DNA of 64,000 nucleotides from Symbiodinium microadriaticum (GCA_001939145.1 LSRX01000534.1:231340-295339), one strand, 5' to 3'. Counted from the first letter of the stretch, positions 36,801-42,713 are shown. The notes: a model not told the origin generated them from the sequence alone. Numbers and translations are program-made.

Positions 36801-39389
36801 ATGATTGGGTATCTCGCAGTCTCTACATTGCTGCGGCTCATTTAGACACACTGTTTGTGGGTTCCGGATTGAGCTGCCTGAAGTTCAACCCACCTACCCC
36901 AAGAGCTTCAGTTCAACCCAAAACCCTGAAGCTTGCCTTAAGCTACCACAACCGACTGTTTGTAGGTTCTTGGTTTTCACCCTAATCCAAAACTTCTAGG
37001 GGCCCTACAAAAAGTAGGTTTTGGTAGCTTCCGGTTACAGTCCTGAGCCGCCCAACGGCTTTTTCGCGCCCCCACATTCCGAAACCCACACCCTCAACCC
37101 TTAAACGGTTCAGGGTTTAGGGCTTAGGGTACCTAACCCTGAATCGCGAACTAAACCCTACGCGCTGAGAGTTTAGGGTTCAGGGGTTATGGCTTCGAGC
37201 AAAATATAAACCCTAAGCGCTTGTAGTAGTCCGCATAGAAACCCTCTATAGTATCTGTTGCAGTAGCCCTCATGGTAACCCTTATTGTAACATTCCTAGC
37301 AAGCAACTCTATAGTCGCCCTGTACTTATAGTAAACCTTACGGTGGCTCGCATAGTCAATCTTACAGTTTCCATTGCAGTAAACCTGATCGTAGCCCTTA
37401 TAGAAATCTTTGTAGTAACTCTTATGACGACTCCTGAGTAGCCCGTAAAGTAATCCCCTCTTTGAGACCCTAAGAAAGCCTAAAACCCCTAAACCCTAAG
37501 AAACCCTAAGAAACCCTAAACCCTAAACCAACCCTAAACCCTAAGAAACCCTAAAACCGAGGCAAGAGGGGAGCCCGGGCAGCCCGGAGAGCACAAGGGT
37601 TCGTCCTCTGCGACCCATTCGTGCAGAGCATGCAAACGTGGGGTTGGACGAGCTGCTCAGTTGAAGTGTTAGGGGCCTTAGGGCTTTAGGGGTCTATAGG
37701 GTTTAGGGTTTTGTTTTTAGGGTTTAGGGTTTAAGGTTGAGGCTTCAGGGGTTTAGGGCTTAGGGTTTTAATGTTTGCGGTTATGGGATGTTTTGGTTTT
37801 TGACAAGGTTCAGGGTTTTCGACTTCAACCAAAAATCGCCCCAGGATCTGCTGGTTCAATGTTCCCGAAGCTGAAATGCTTGACGTGGCTTACTGTAAGC
37901 CCCTGAGCCCGCAGAGTCCAAACACTCAAAGCCCAAACAGTAAAACATATAGTGGCCATTCAGACTAAGCACTAAGCCTGACTTCCGCAGTGGGACGGCA
38001 GGTTCTAATAGTTCCAGCTTGCATATACCTGGCTTTGCTTAAGGCAAGAAGGGATGTCAGTTTGAAAAACAAACTCACGCCGTCATTGAGGGTGCGGTAT
38101 GATTTGCCGAATTCCGATGACGATGCAGGGCTCTGCCTGTCAACGATACCTTCTTTTTGAAGGTTTCCTTTGCTCGTCTAGGAGTGAACGTCCGAGGGGC
38201 TTCAGGATCTGTGATTGTCGGCTTCAGGGTTTAAGGGTTGATGCTTCATGGTTGCAGTTTAGGGGGGTTCAGGGCTTAGGGATTGTGGTGCTTACGGCCT
38301 CCGGGTTTAGGGAATTCTCGTGTTTAGGAACTATCTCTTCAGGTACTTCGAGGAGATGGAAACCCTAAACCCCAAACCCCAAACCCTAGACCCCAAACCC
38401 TAAACCCCAAACCCCAGACCCTAAACCCCAAACCCTAAACCCTAAACCCTAAACCCTAGACCCTGAACCCCAAACCCTTCTTCAGGTACTTCGAGGAGAT
38501 GGATGCCTTAGTCCTTCATCTGCGGCAGCATTTGGAGGCTCTTGGTCTCAGGGTTCCCGGGCAAAGCGTGCGGGATCCCATTGGGGCCTTCCTCTGCAAT
38601 AGGGCTTAGGGGTTGAGGCTTTAGGGCGGTTAGGGTGTAGGGGGTTTAGGGTTTAGGGGGTGTAGGGGTTTCGGCTTCAGGGGTTTAGGGTTTAGGCTTT
38701 AGGGGTTTAGCCTTTAGGCTTTAGGGGTTTCGGGTTTAGGGGTTTCGGGCTTCCTTGACAATGACCTTACAAGACAGATCCCACTATTTGGGGTCTGTAG
38801 CTCCCATATAAAACCGCAAGCTCTCCGGTACTTCTCGGCTGTTGGGTGTTTTAAGGCTTCGCGGTTCTGGTGGCTTCAGAAAACAGCGGTAAAATAATTT
38901 GTGTCAGGCCCTTAAAATAGATTTCGGCTTCTGTTTTGGGAATTTTGCTGCAACTCTCATGTCCTCTATGGACTCTATAGTCTCCTGCCCCCCTCCCCCC
39001 TCCCTTCCAAAAAGCCCTAAGATCTTCACAGAAAAGGCGCTCCCTCGAAGCCCGCCCCAAAAGCCCCAACGTGCTGAAACTGCCCGAAAGCCCACAACCC
39101 CATCCCTGAACCCTAAACCCTAAAGCCCTAAACCCTAAAATCCTAAATCCCGAAAACCCTAAATCCCTAAAACCCTAAATCCCTAAGTCCCTAAAACCCT
39201 AAACTCTAAAACCCTAAATCCCTAAAACCCTAAACTCTAAACCCTAAATCCCTATGCCCCTAAAACCCTAAAACAGCCCTAAGCCCCAAGCCCCTGAAAG
39301 ATTCCAAGTCGTGGGGCCAGGATGCCAAGAATTCCTTCCTTGCCCAGATCTCCGACACAGAGTCGGATTCCCCTCGCCGCTTGCCTTGA
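9002..39389 (+). CDS. Split gene: six-TM voltage-gated cation channel with two EF-hands
   Basis: Twenty-two short exons on the + strand, joined at plausible splice sites with matching phases, give about 476 residues: S1-S6 with an arginine/lysine-rich S4, a pore loop TLLAGDSWG, an S6 ending [13 protein letters not shown], one canonical and one degenerate EF-hand, and a charged tail ending in TGA at 39387. By homology of the order and motifs (recalled, not searched) this is a single-domain voltage-gated ion channel of the kind common in dinoflagellates, probably a plasma-membrane channel admitting cations and sensing Ca2+ on its cytoplasmic C-terminus. Selectivity is inferred only: the acidic D in the filter is compatible with Ca2+ or mixed cations. 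The true start codon is not found; one or more N-terminal exons lie upstream of 9002. Donors inferred: mostly GT, about eight GC, one GA. Introns (0.3-6 kb) carry telomere-like tracts, small inverted-repeat elements and microsatellites. Confidence 0.8.
9611..9670 (+). CDS. Channel exon, S1 helix
   Basis: After CTTGCAG the frame reads [20 protein letters not shown], a hydrophobic helix with an aspartate near its end, as expected for S1 of this channel class. It ends in phase 0 before GCGTGG (GC donor inferred), which matches the phase-0 start of the next exon. The following exon supplies the extracellular S1-S2 segment. Confidence 0.7.
9681..10130. mobile_element. Family C cluster of nested or tandem copies
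   Basis: Three direct copies of TTCTCTAAATTAGGGTCCCT-type left ends (9683, 9798, 9871) and a fourth variant at 9949, closed by inverted right ends near 10020-10130 (CCTAATTTAGAGAGCTACCC). It includes a fragment of the 1607-1705 element at 9752. Looks like repeated insertion of one element into itself, or local amplification. Confidence 0.72.
10517..11093. repeat. Large interstitial telomere-like array
   Basis: Nearly 580 bp of CCCTAAA, CCCTAAAA and CCCTAAG variants, the longest such tract in the window. It lies inside a channel intron. The variant mixture argues for old, diverged or locally amplified repeats rather than a recent telomere fusion. Confidence 0.92.
11159..11263. mobile_element. 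Family A inverted-repeat element
   Basis: Full-length copy about 70 bp upstream of the channel exon at 11331. Termini TACCTATAG...CTATAGGTA. Confidence 0.87.
11331..11408 (+). CDS. Channel exon, end of S1 and S1-S2 linker
   Basis: Exon of exactly 26 codons between GCTCAG and the canonical donor CAG|GTGGGG. It reads [14 protein letters not shown] then [10 protein letters not shown]. The acidic IDIDLRASG motif after S1 is what I recall for dinoflagellate EF-hand channels. Phase 0 at both ends fits both neighbours. A 105-bp inverted-repeat element lies about 70 bp upstream in the intron. Confidence 0.85.
12041..12135. repeat. Family D repeat, diverged
   Basis: Carries ATTAATGTC...GGGGGATTCCTCATTA...CTGTAGAATAATATCATC...TATAAGGCCC; clearly diverged from the copy at 1781. 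Confidence 0.5.
12228..12337. mobile_element. Family B inverted-repeat element
   Basis: Ends ATATCGGGGTTTCCGAAAAT and CGGAAACCCCCATAT; core as in the copy at 6629. Lies about 140 bp upstream of the S2 exon. Confidence 0.8.
12474..12547 (+). CDS. Channel exon, S2 helix
   Basis: Reads [18 protein letters not shown] then PWSSNE, starting after GAAG and ending AAAG|GTGCGT with two bases over. [12 protein letters not shown] is a typical S2 end with the conserved glutamate and the aromatic/tryptophan stretch that follows. The two leftover bases (AG) are completed by the first base of the next exon to arginine. Confidence 0.85.
13593..13652 (+). CDS. Channel exon, S2-S3 linker
   Basis: Follows GTGTTTAG. 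The first base completes an arginine codon; then [19 protein letters not shown] to TC|GTGGGT. The cytoplasmic linker is basic and ends in the WN motif that usually precedes S3. The two spare bases join the G of the next exon to give serine. The frame stays open well past the donor, so the donor is chosen by phase with the S3 exon. Confidence 0.8.
13947..14075. repeat. TG microsatellite, interrupted
   Basis: Four (TG)n blocks separated by TTTTGTATG or TTTTGTTGTTTTG spacers. Confidence 0.9.
15184..15576. other. Assembly gap
   Basis: Run of 393 Ns. Flanked on the right by an ATTTC/AATT-type repeat and TA-rich DNA, which probably broke the assembly. Confidence 0.99.
15660..15805. repeat. TA-rich microsatellite
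   Basis: ATATAT/ATACAT runs immediately right of the N gap. Confidence 0.85.
16190..17115. repeat. GAAT/GAAAT low-complexity block
   Basis: Over 900 bp built almost only from GAATGAAT, GAAATGAAAT and GGAATG words. Strong purine bias on the + strand. Long minus-strand frames rich in Ser, His, Phe and Ile are by-products. Confidence 0.92.
17157..17650. repeat. TATG, TATGG and CATA microsatellites in inverted order
   Basis: (TATG)n at 17157-17197, GTATTGTA words, (TATGG)n at 17400-17465, (TATG)n, then (CATA)n to about 17650. The TATG and CATA arms are complementary and could fold into a long hairpin. Confidence 0.9.
17804..17915 (+). CDS. Channel exon, S3 helix
   Basis: The acceptor CCACCAG is followed by one base completing the previous codon, then [30 protein letters not shown] and VARGIKG, up to GGT|GTGGGC. 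It reads as S3 with an acidic residue inside (E) and a short linker to S4. An internal perfect acceptor (CCTCGGTTACAG at 17823-17834) could give a shorter isoform, but it would delete half of S3. Confidence 0.8.
18499..18598. mobile_element. Family A inverted-repeat element
   Basis: Full-length copy in the intron between the S3 and S4 exons, right after a hydrophobic open stretch (18350-18485). Confidence 0.87.
18806..18901. mobile_element. Family A variant with different arms
   Basis: Inverted ends CTACCCATAGGCTCCTAAGT and complement. The inner GTAGTTCCTTTTT-GGTT part matches family A, so this is a sister subfamily with different outer 15 bases, only 200 bp from a normal copy. Confidence 0.78.
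19203..19253 (+). CDS. Channel exon, first half of S4 voltage sensor
   Basis: Between CGATCAG and AGG|GTGGAC, 17 codons: [17 protein letters not shown]. Basic residues every third or fourth position (R, K, R, R, R) are the voltage-sensor signature. Phase 0 at both ends matches the neighbouring exons, so S3 runs directly into S4. Confidence 0.88.
19852..19965. repeat. Family D repeat
   Basis: Good copy: TATAGGGGCCTCCATAATTA to AAGGCCCCTACATTA, in the intron between the S4 halves. Confidence 0.65.
20403..20464 (+). CDS. Channel exon, second half of S4
   Basis: Starts after AATAAAG in phase 0: [20 protein letters not shown] plus two bases. Continues the basic ladder of S4 (K, R, R, R, K). No GT donor fits; the exon appears to end CTAAG|GAATCT, a GA donor, with AG+G making arginine with the next exon. 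GA donors are known in dinoflagellates but this one is inferred from protein continuity only. Confidence 0.85.
21087..21131 (+). CDS. Channel exon, S4-S5 linker
   Basis: After CTCCCAG, the first base completes arginine, then [14 protein letters not shown] and TG of a tryptophan codon. This is the amphipathic S4-S5 linker that couples the voltage sensor to the pore. Ends at TG|GCAGCT (GC donor inferred), completed to TGG by the first base of the S5 exon. Confidence 0.82.
21722..21817 (+). CDS. Channel exon, S5 helix
   Basis: After CTGCCCAG, reads [19 protein letters not shown] then [29 protein letters not shown] is a strong match to remembered S5 sequences of dinoflagellate channels. The 3' end is uncertain: 21797 (before GACCCC, GA donor) or 21817 (GG|GTCAAA). 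The latter fits the phase of the candidate exon at 24091. Confidence 0.82.
22678..22790. repeat. Family D repeat, inverted, with telomere motif inside
   Basis: Reverse copy starting CTAGGGGCCTTAATGATTAG. The usual ACCCTATTCTAAT part is extended by TTTAGGGTTTAGGGG, so telomere-like units sit inside the element. Confidence 0.6.
24091..24126 (+). CDS. Candidate channel exon, turret before pore helix
   Basis: A good acceptor (GGTTGGTTTGTTAG) precedes a frame reading [11 protein letters not shown] plus TT. The AF-STV pattern resembles the segment just before the pore helix in related channels. Ending before GCAGCC (GC donor) gives a phase that joins the pore exon as leucine-serine. Short, and the preceding exon end is ambiguous. 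Confidence 0.42.
24390..24455. repeat. Telomere-like CCCTAAA tract
   Basis: Nine or so CCCTAAA/CCCTAAG units in the intron before the pore exon, immediately upstream of a GC-rich stretch (24456-24545) open in two frames. Confidence 0.85.
24556..24670. repeat. Family D repeat
   Basis: Copy with an ATT-microsatellite expansion in the middle (TTATTATTGTTATTATTTTC). Ends AGCCCAAAACCCTATTCT. Confidence 0.6.
25059..25117 (+). CDS. Channel exon, pore helix and selectivity filter
   Basis: Reads [19 protein letters not shown]. The segment [13 protein letters not shown] is the pore helix and filter; AGDSWG carries one acidic residue per subunit, and the protein has one domain, so a tetramer is expected. 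Two acceptors lie 4 bases apart (GCCAG at 25054, GTGAG at 25058); the second fits the candidate upstream exon. Ends CCTG|GCTTGG (GC donor), and G+TC gives the valine that starts the next exon. Confidence 0.87.
25684..25733 (+). CDS. Channel exon, start of S6
   Basis: After CGTTCCAG reads (V)[16 protein letters not shown], ending GCC|GCTGGG (GC donor, phase 0). It links the filter (QIP-VI) to the first turns of S6. This is the pattern PVI..P..A.IFVG that I recall for the family. Found between pore and S6b exons, in phase with both. Confidence 0.87.
26172..26249 (+). CDS. Channel exon, S6 inner helix
   Basis: Acceptor CGTCCCCAG, then [20 protein letters not shown] and EQREKA, up to [22 protein letters not shown] is the classic end of S6, the activation-gate helix, followed by a charged cytoplasmic stretch. 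This is the single most recognisable exon of the gene. A telomere-motif tract (26278-26385) begins right after it. Confidence 0.92.
26278..26385. repeat. Telomere-like TTTAGGG tract after the S6 exon
   Basis: TTTAGGG and GGATTTAGGG variants beginning about 30 bases after the S6 donor. Confidence 0.85.
26566..27080. repeat. Compound GCAT, GTATT and GCATT array
   Basis: (ATGC)n, (TATG)n, (GTATT)n, (GTCTT)n, (GTATT)n, (GCATT)n, (GTATT)n and (TATG)n in succession. Pentanucleotide variants occur in homogeneous blocks, as expected from local slippage and conversion. Confidence 0.92.
27443..27532 (+). CDS. Channel exon, post-S6 linker helix
   Basis: Reads [20 protein letters not shown] then [10 protein letters not shown], ending AAG|GTTGGG. 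An acidic amphipathic helix leading into the first EF-hand. The 5' end is uncertain (27432, 27436 or 27443, each after an AG); 27443 keeps phase 0 with a GT donor on S6. A CTG microsatellite starts 40 bases after the donor. Confidence 0.82.
27572..27630. repeat. CTG trinucleotide repeat
   Basis: About 20 uninterrupted CTG units followed by interrupted CTG/CTA, then ACG and GAG triplets. Intronic: it begins 40 bases after the donor of the post-S6 exon. Confidence 0.95.
27981..28040 (+). CDS. Channel exon, EF-hand 1
   Basis: After [26 protein letters not shown]. The 12-residue loop [12 protein letters not shown] has D, N, D, E, S, E at the Ca2+-binding positions 1, 3, 5, 7, 9 and 12, so it should bind Ca2+. 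Ends GAG|GCTGCC (GC donor, phase 0). Together with the previous exon it forms helix-loop-helix. Confidence 0.92.
28446..28504 (+). CDS. Channel exon, helix between EF-hands
   Basis: Starts after [25 protein letters not shown] plus CA, to a GT donor (CA|GTCCCT). The leftover CA and the first G of the next exon make glutamine. MDID-VDLEQLF is the usual link between paired EF-hands in this family. Confidence 0.87.
29317..29377 (+). CDS. Channel exon, EF-hand 2 (degenerate)
   Basis: After CTGAAG the G completes glutamine, then [20 protein letters not shown]. The loop [12 protein letters not shown] keeps acidic positions 1, 3 and 12, but position 5 is glycine, so Ca2+ affinity may be low. Ends ATT|GCCCCC (GC donor). 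With the next exon it reads EFQIALSRW, the same length as the EFIAPLSRW pattern recalled from relatives. Confidence 0.88.
29406..29730. repeat. Telomere-like TTTAGGG tract, opposite orientation
   Basis: About 325 bp of TTTAGGG with variants TCTAGGG, TGTAGGG, TTTTGGG and TTCAGGG, inside the intron after EF-hand 2. Orientation is opposite to that of the 10517-11093 tract. Confidence 0.9.
30550..30606 (+). CDS. Channel exon, conserved segment after EF-hand 2
   Basis: After [28 protein letters not shown], ending ATG|GTTCGT in phase 0. LSRW...SKTA..FVKY is a recalled signature following the EF-hands of dinoflagellate channels. Bases around are intronic, with a small telomere-motif tract about 80 bases upstream. 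Confidence 0.87.
31262..31343. repeat. Palindromic repeat related to family E
   Basis: GGGTCCATGTACCCAAATAG and its complement TATGTACATGGACCC bracket AAGTA-rich DNA. It shares the CAAAGTA/CCAAATA words of family E but is a separate family. Confidence 0.55.
31587..31685. mobile_element. Family A inverted-repeat element
   Basis: Full-length copy in the intron between the exons at 30550 and 32451. Right end CTACAGGTA. Confidence 0.87.
32099..32205. repeat. Family D repeat
   Basis: Full copy from TACTATAGGAGCCTAAATAA to CATTAAGGTCCCTATAGTAC, with inverted outer ends. Confidence 0.65.
32451..32479 (+). CDS. Candidate channel exon, basic tail segment
   Basis: After [21 protein letters not shown] plus AA, to a GT (AA|GTTGCC). 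It starts in phase 0 as needed, and AA+G gives lysine with the exon at 38486. The frame stays open beyond with a hydrophobic stretch ([18 protein letters not shown]); if that were coding, the tail would have an extra hydrophobic segment. Confidence 0.5.
33046..33145. mobile_element. Family C single copy
   Basis: Ends GGGTAGTTCTCTAAGTCGGA and CTAATTTAGAGAACTACCC, about 100 bp; the clean single-unit form of the 9681 cluster. Confidence 0.78.
34840..35110. repeat. TATAG pentanucleotide array
   Basis: About 12 perfect ATAGT units near 34917-34975 with degenerate copies on both sides. Confidence 0.88.
36350..36495. repeat. TA and ATGT/ACAT microsatellites
   Basis: TATA runs with (TATG)n, then (ACAT)n, in inverted orientation. 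Confidence 0.88.
38337..38503. repeat. 24-bp direct duplication flanking the tract
   Basis: Both 38337-38360 and 38480-38503 read CTTCAG followed by GTACTTCGAGGAGATGGA. The second copy continues into open coding sequence. The first runs into CCCTAAA repeats and meets an in-frame stop. Confidence 0.9.
38361..38479. repeat. Telomere-like tract between duplicated exon starts
   Basis: CCCTAAA and CCCCAAA units filling the space between two copies of a 24-bp sequence that contains the splice acceptor and first codons of the exon at 38486. Confidence 0.9.
38486..38565 (+). CDS. Channel exon, tail helix
   Basis: After CTTCTTCAG, one base plus [20 protein letters not shown] and LRVPGQ. An amphipathic leucine-rich helix that may form a C-terminal coiled coil, as in other tetrameric channels. 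The first 24 bases, acceptor included, are duplicated at 38337-38360 with a telomere-motif tract between the copies. The 3' end is uncertain (38552, 38565 or 38573). Confidence 0.62.
39105..39265. repeat. Telomere-like tract before the last channel exon
   Basis: CCCTAAA and CCCTAAATC variants filling the last intron up to about 35 bases before the final acceptor. Confidence 0.85.
39301..39389 (+). CDS. Last channel exon with stop codon
   Basis: After [30 protein letters not shown] then SDSPRRLP and TGA at 39387-39389. Third codon positions are G/C-rich, unlike the surrounding CCCTAAA repeats. The acidic/serine-rich end with a basic RR suits a cytoplasmic C-terminus. Needs one base from the previous exon, which fits an end at 38565. 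Confidence 0.62.
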
Positions 39390-40556
39390 GTCTTCAGAGG
39401 ACCCTTTGAGGGATCTAGTCTCTCTGTGGCGTTTAGGGTTTGGGGTTGAGGGTTTAGGGACCCATGCAGCACCCTAAACCCTAAACCCGAATCCTAAACC
39501 CTAAACCCTTAAACCTAAACCCTAACCCTACAGACAGGACCCAGCTGTTAAGAAGCTGCCAAAAATCAAAGGGGTCCTGATTCCATGGAAGGCACTGAGT
39601 GGGAGTCCAATTCGGAGCATCTCCCCTCTGCTCTGTCTGGCTCATTCGGGCATTGTAGGATGTCCCTGCTTTTTTGTTTTGTTTCATGCCCAGGTCTCTA
39701 AGGCTTTGGGGCTTTGAACTACCCACCCTAAACTCCTAAACCCTAAACCCTAAACCCTATAAACCCTAAACCCTAAACCTTAGGCCCTAAACCCTGAGAC
39801 GGATTTGGGGGATTCGGGCTCCCGTGCGGAGCTTCTTCCGCCCGGAAGCCCACGAGCCCGGCATCCTCCAAAAGACAAGCATGGTCCCTGATTAAGGTTT
39901 TAGGAATTAGGGGAATATGCTTCAACTACGATATTTTTTTGATCGTGCTTACGGCAGTGCAGCTTTGAAAGTAGTGGTCTTGAGGCCTAAACTCCACTCC
40001 GTGGTCTATAGATCTACAGGGGCCCTGCAATTCCGAAAGTTTTGACGAACCAAGAAGGAAAGGGCACTGAGGGTTTCAACTTCCATGCCCGCAGCACGGA
40101 GTCCACTCGAAGAGCATGGTCGAAGGGTTCTGGGCTTCAGGTTTAGGCTTCGGGGAGGGGGGGGGTGGGGGGTAGGGTTTAGGGTTTAGGGTTCAGGGTT
40201 TAGGGTTTAGGGTTTAGGGTCGGCTTTAAAGAGCACTTTCAAACAAGGCCGGTTTCGATATAGAGGCTGCAGAAGGGCTTGGGGTTTGGGAGGTGAGGGA
40301 AAACCTATTCTACTTATTGCCCCTACAAATTGGGCCCTCGTGCGACGGAGGTCCTTCCTGGTGTTGCCAGGGCCTGGTACATGAAGACCCCGGCGGAACA
40401 ATCTGTACACGACCCTATACTATCTACTAGATGGAGACACTACATGAAAGCATGCAAAGCCAGTAGTAAGCCTAGCGGCTATAAAGCCTAAAAGACGAAG
40501 ACCCGAAGAGAGTAAGCCCCTCATCCGTAAAACTCTAAAACACTGTGTCATGCACG
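39390..40556. other. Region downstream of the channel stop
   Basis: Telomere-like tracts at 39470-39535 and 39724-39790. A frame is open from 39537 to about 39717, possibly 3' UTR. A short exon-like stretch after ATGCCCGCAG at 40094-40125 is open in two frames. Confidence 0.4.
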
Positions 40557-40638
40557 ATGGCCCGAGGCAGCAGTCGGAATTTCGGCGAAGGCTCAAAGAT
40601 GTCCGAATCGCAGAGTCCAGAGGAGGCGCGAAGGGTCC
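40557..40638 (+). CDS. Candidate exon, unknown protein
   Basis: From an ATG the frame reads MARGSSRNFGEGSKMSESQS then PEEARR, with GC-rich third positions, unlike its flanks. Another frame (QQSEFRRRLKDVRIAES) is equally coding-like, so the frame is undecided. Could be the first exon of a second gene on the + strand. Confidence 0.3.
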
Positions 40639-40781
40639 AGGGCTTTGGGGGTTCAGGCCTTAGCGACTCATGGCTTCAGTGGTGGGGCTTCGGCTTTACA
40701 GATTCATGATTTTGCTGGGCCTTGCATCTCAAACTCTGAAGTGGTGGTTTTGCGTTTGTTTTTTGCCCCCGTAGAGCAGAA

Positions 40782-41477
40782 GTGAATGCACCAGACGAAA
40801 GCCAAACAGGCGAGACTCTCACTCACTTTCAAGGACAAGCAGAACGCGATCTGGCTTGCGTGTGTTTGTGTGTGTGTGTGGTCGCGGTCGCGATTGTGGG
40901 GTCGTCACCGTCGTCGTCGTCGTCGTTGTTGTCGTCAGCGTCCTCATTCTCGTTCTTATCCCCTTCATCGTCGTCGTCGTGGTGGTGGTGGTTAATGAGG
41001 TGTAGGAAATCTTTAGAGAGCACGTACGAGGCCCGTATGGAACATTATGAACCCCATGAAGCCCTGGGTTTAAGCCATTATAGAGCCTTTGCTGTGTTTT
41101 TAGCACAGAAGCAGGATGGACGGCACACAAAAATCCCGATACGCGAACCTCCTGAGTTGGTCCGCCGCGAGCTTAGGGTGGGGCACACTTCCGGTTGTCG
41201 AGGACTTTCGCTTACTATGACCGTTTTAATGTTCTGTTTCGTACGTAGTCTAGAGAGCGTTTTGCTAAGGGCCATTCTATTCAGGGTCGGTTCCATGTTC
41301 GAGGCGCTCCTTCGGATACTGACATGCCGGGCGTTGGGCGTCGAATCTAGAAGCCTTGATGAGAGGGTTTCCGACCATGCGCTAGCCAAGCCACGAAGCT
41401 TTCTCCGCAACAATGTCCATGAGTACCAAGAGGATGCTCCTGCTGTTGACAGACGATGGTGCTCAAGATGCTGCTAA
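40782..41477 (+). CDS. Long open frame with microsatellite, unknown
   Basis: 231 codons open on the + strand. The first third is microsatellite (Ser and Trp runs). The rest reads e.g. SLESTYEARMEHYEPHEALG and GRHTKIPIREPPELVRRELR. The minus strand is open over 41078-41413 too, so the strand is not certain. No family recognised. It lies in an island without telomere motif, so it may be a remnant of a larger element or an unrelated gene. Confidence 0.25.
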   Translation: MNAPDESQTGETLTHFQGQAERDLACVCLCVCVVAVAIVGSSPSSSSSLLSSASSFSFLSPSSSSSWWWWLMRCRKSLESTYEARMEHYEPHEALGLSHYRAFAVFLAQKQDGRHTKIPIREPPELVRRELRVGHTSGCRGLSLTMTVLMFCFVRSLESVLLRAILFRVGSMFEALLRILTCRALGVESRSLDERVSDHALAKPRSFLRNNVHEYQEDAPAVDRRWCSRCC

Positions 41478-41504
41478 TACTGTTTGTGATGGAGATGCAG
41501 ATGG

Positions 41505-41550
41505 AGATTATGATGACGATGATGATGATGATGATGACGATGATGGTGAC
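41505..41550. repeat. GAT/GACGAT repeat
   Basis: GATGATGAT with GAC interruptions inside an open frame giving a poly-Asp stretch (about 11 D), matched by a CGT-rich repeat at 40905-40990 on the opposite codon phase. Confidence 0.85.
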
Positions 41551-41607
41551 ATGAGGAGAAGTGCTGAGGACGGGGCAGGGATGCACGAGGAGGACACGAA
41601 CTCAGAT

Positions 41608-41785
41608 GGAAAGAGATGATGAATGTGACATGCGACTGCACGAAGATTGTGTTCACTGCATGGCGACGGCGATAACGTTGTTTGTCGGTGAGGATGGCAA
41701 ACCGCTGATTCCCCCCTTTGCCCCCTTGCCAGAGAACTTTGAGCGAACAGCGGACAAACTTCACCAAGGAGGGACATGGAGCTGA
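41608..41785 (+). CDS. Candidate coding stretch with stop
   Basis: Reads e.g. DCVHCMATAITLFVGEDGKP and NFERTADKLHQGGTWS to TGA at 41783-41785. Inside, CG|GTGAGG at 41689 and a pyrimidine-rich CCTTGCCAG at 41731 look like a 40-odd-base intron. That is too short to trust. Unknown protein. Confidence 0.25.
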
Positions 41786-42015
41786 ACCGAGCAGCAAGCA
41801 CAGAATGAACATTGCCACACTGCGAAAACAATCTTGCTAGAAATCAACGCCAGCTCAGAGAAGTTTCATCACCGGCATACAAACGTCGACAGGACTGTTG
41901 AAGACATGGTGCTCATGACCGTAGCAGCAGGAAGAGATCTGTAGTAGAAGCGGACGTAGCAGGTAGTTCTTAATCTTCTTCTTGTTGGTGTCGTCGTAGA
42001 AGTAGCGGTAGAAGC

Positions 42016-42017
<2 letters not shown>

Positions 42018-42054
<37 letters not shown>

Positions 42055-42076
42055 AGAGAGAGAGAGAGAGAGAGAA
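42018..42076. repeat. GA microsatellite
   Basis: (GA)n with one AAAAGA interruption. Confidence 0.92.
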
Positions 42077-42189
42077 GTAGAGGTGGACGTCGCAGGAAGA
42101 GGCATAAGAAGAAGACAGCCGTTTGACATCAATTGTGGCACCGTAGCAAGACTGCTTTATGCGAGGCTTCTAAACAGCAACAAACACTC

Positions 42190-42285
42190 ACCCACACACA
42201 CACGCACGCACGCACGCAAGCACGCAAGCACGCGCGCGCGCACACACACACACACACGCGCACGCACACACACACACACACACAT
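42190..42285. repeat. CA and CG/CACG microsatellite
   Basis: (CA)n with (CG)n, GCAAGCA and GCACGCA interruptions. Z-DNA-prone alternation of purine and pyrimidine. Confidence 0.9.
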
Positions 42286-42713
42286 CATCCTTACTTAGAT
42301 GGATGCTGTTCGTGCGAGTTGATTACATCTTCGGCTTGCCAGGTTTGTACAAAGCCTGGTTGCCATTGCAATTGCAGGTACGTCATCAGGCATCCCTGGT
42401 CATATAGTGAGGACACTGTGGAGAGCTTTGTTAGATGGAGTTCCACTGGCCTGCTCCATCCCCTGCTTTTGTAAAGACTTGCACATCCTACACCCTTCGA
42501 AGTTTAGTTGCACGCGCGCACACACACACACACCTGAATCTCGCTAGCTCTTGGTCCGGGCTCGCAAAATCCCTAAGCCCGTCAACCAGCAAGCCTGCGA
42601 GAGACTTAGGAACGCTCTATGACCTCTCTCCGGGTCATCCAAAGGGCAAGCTGCGTGCGCAAGCCATATAAGCTCCCCTTGAGCTGATATAAACCTTGGA
42701 AGCTGCTGATAAC

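Larger units (their letters stand above)
32480..38485 (+). other. 6-kb intron in the channel tail
   Basis: Largest intron inferred. Holds a C-family element (33046-33145), poly-G, TA and TATAG microsatellites, and many telomere-like tracts. GC-rich open stretches at 34214-34292 (from an ATG), 34443-34535, 36531-36714 and 37627-37660 look coding-like but are open in several frames; they could be extra or alternative exons, or decayed ones. Confidence 0.45.

Noticed and set aside
42133..42298. His-Thr/Arg-rich frames
   Set aside because: Translations of the CA/CACG microsatellite.
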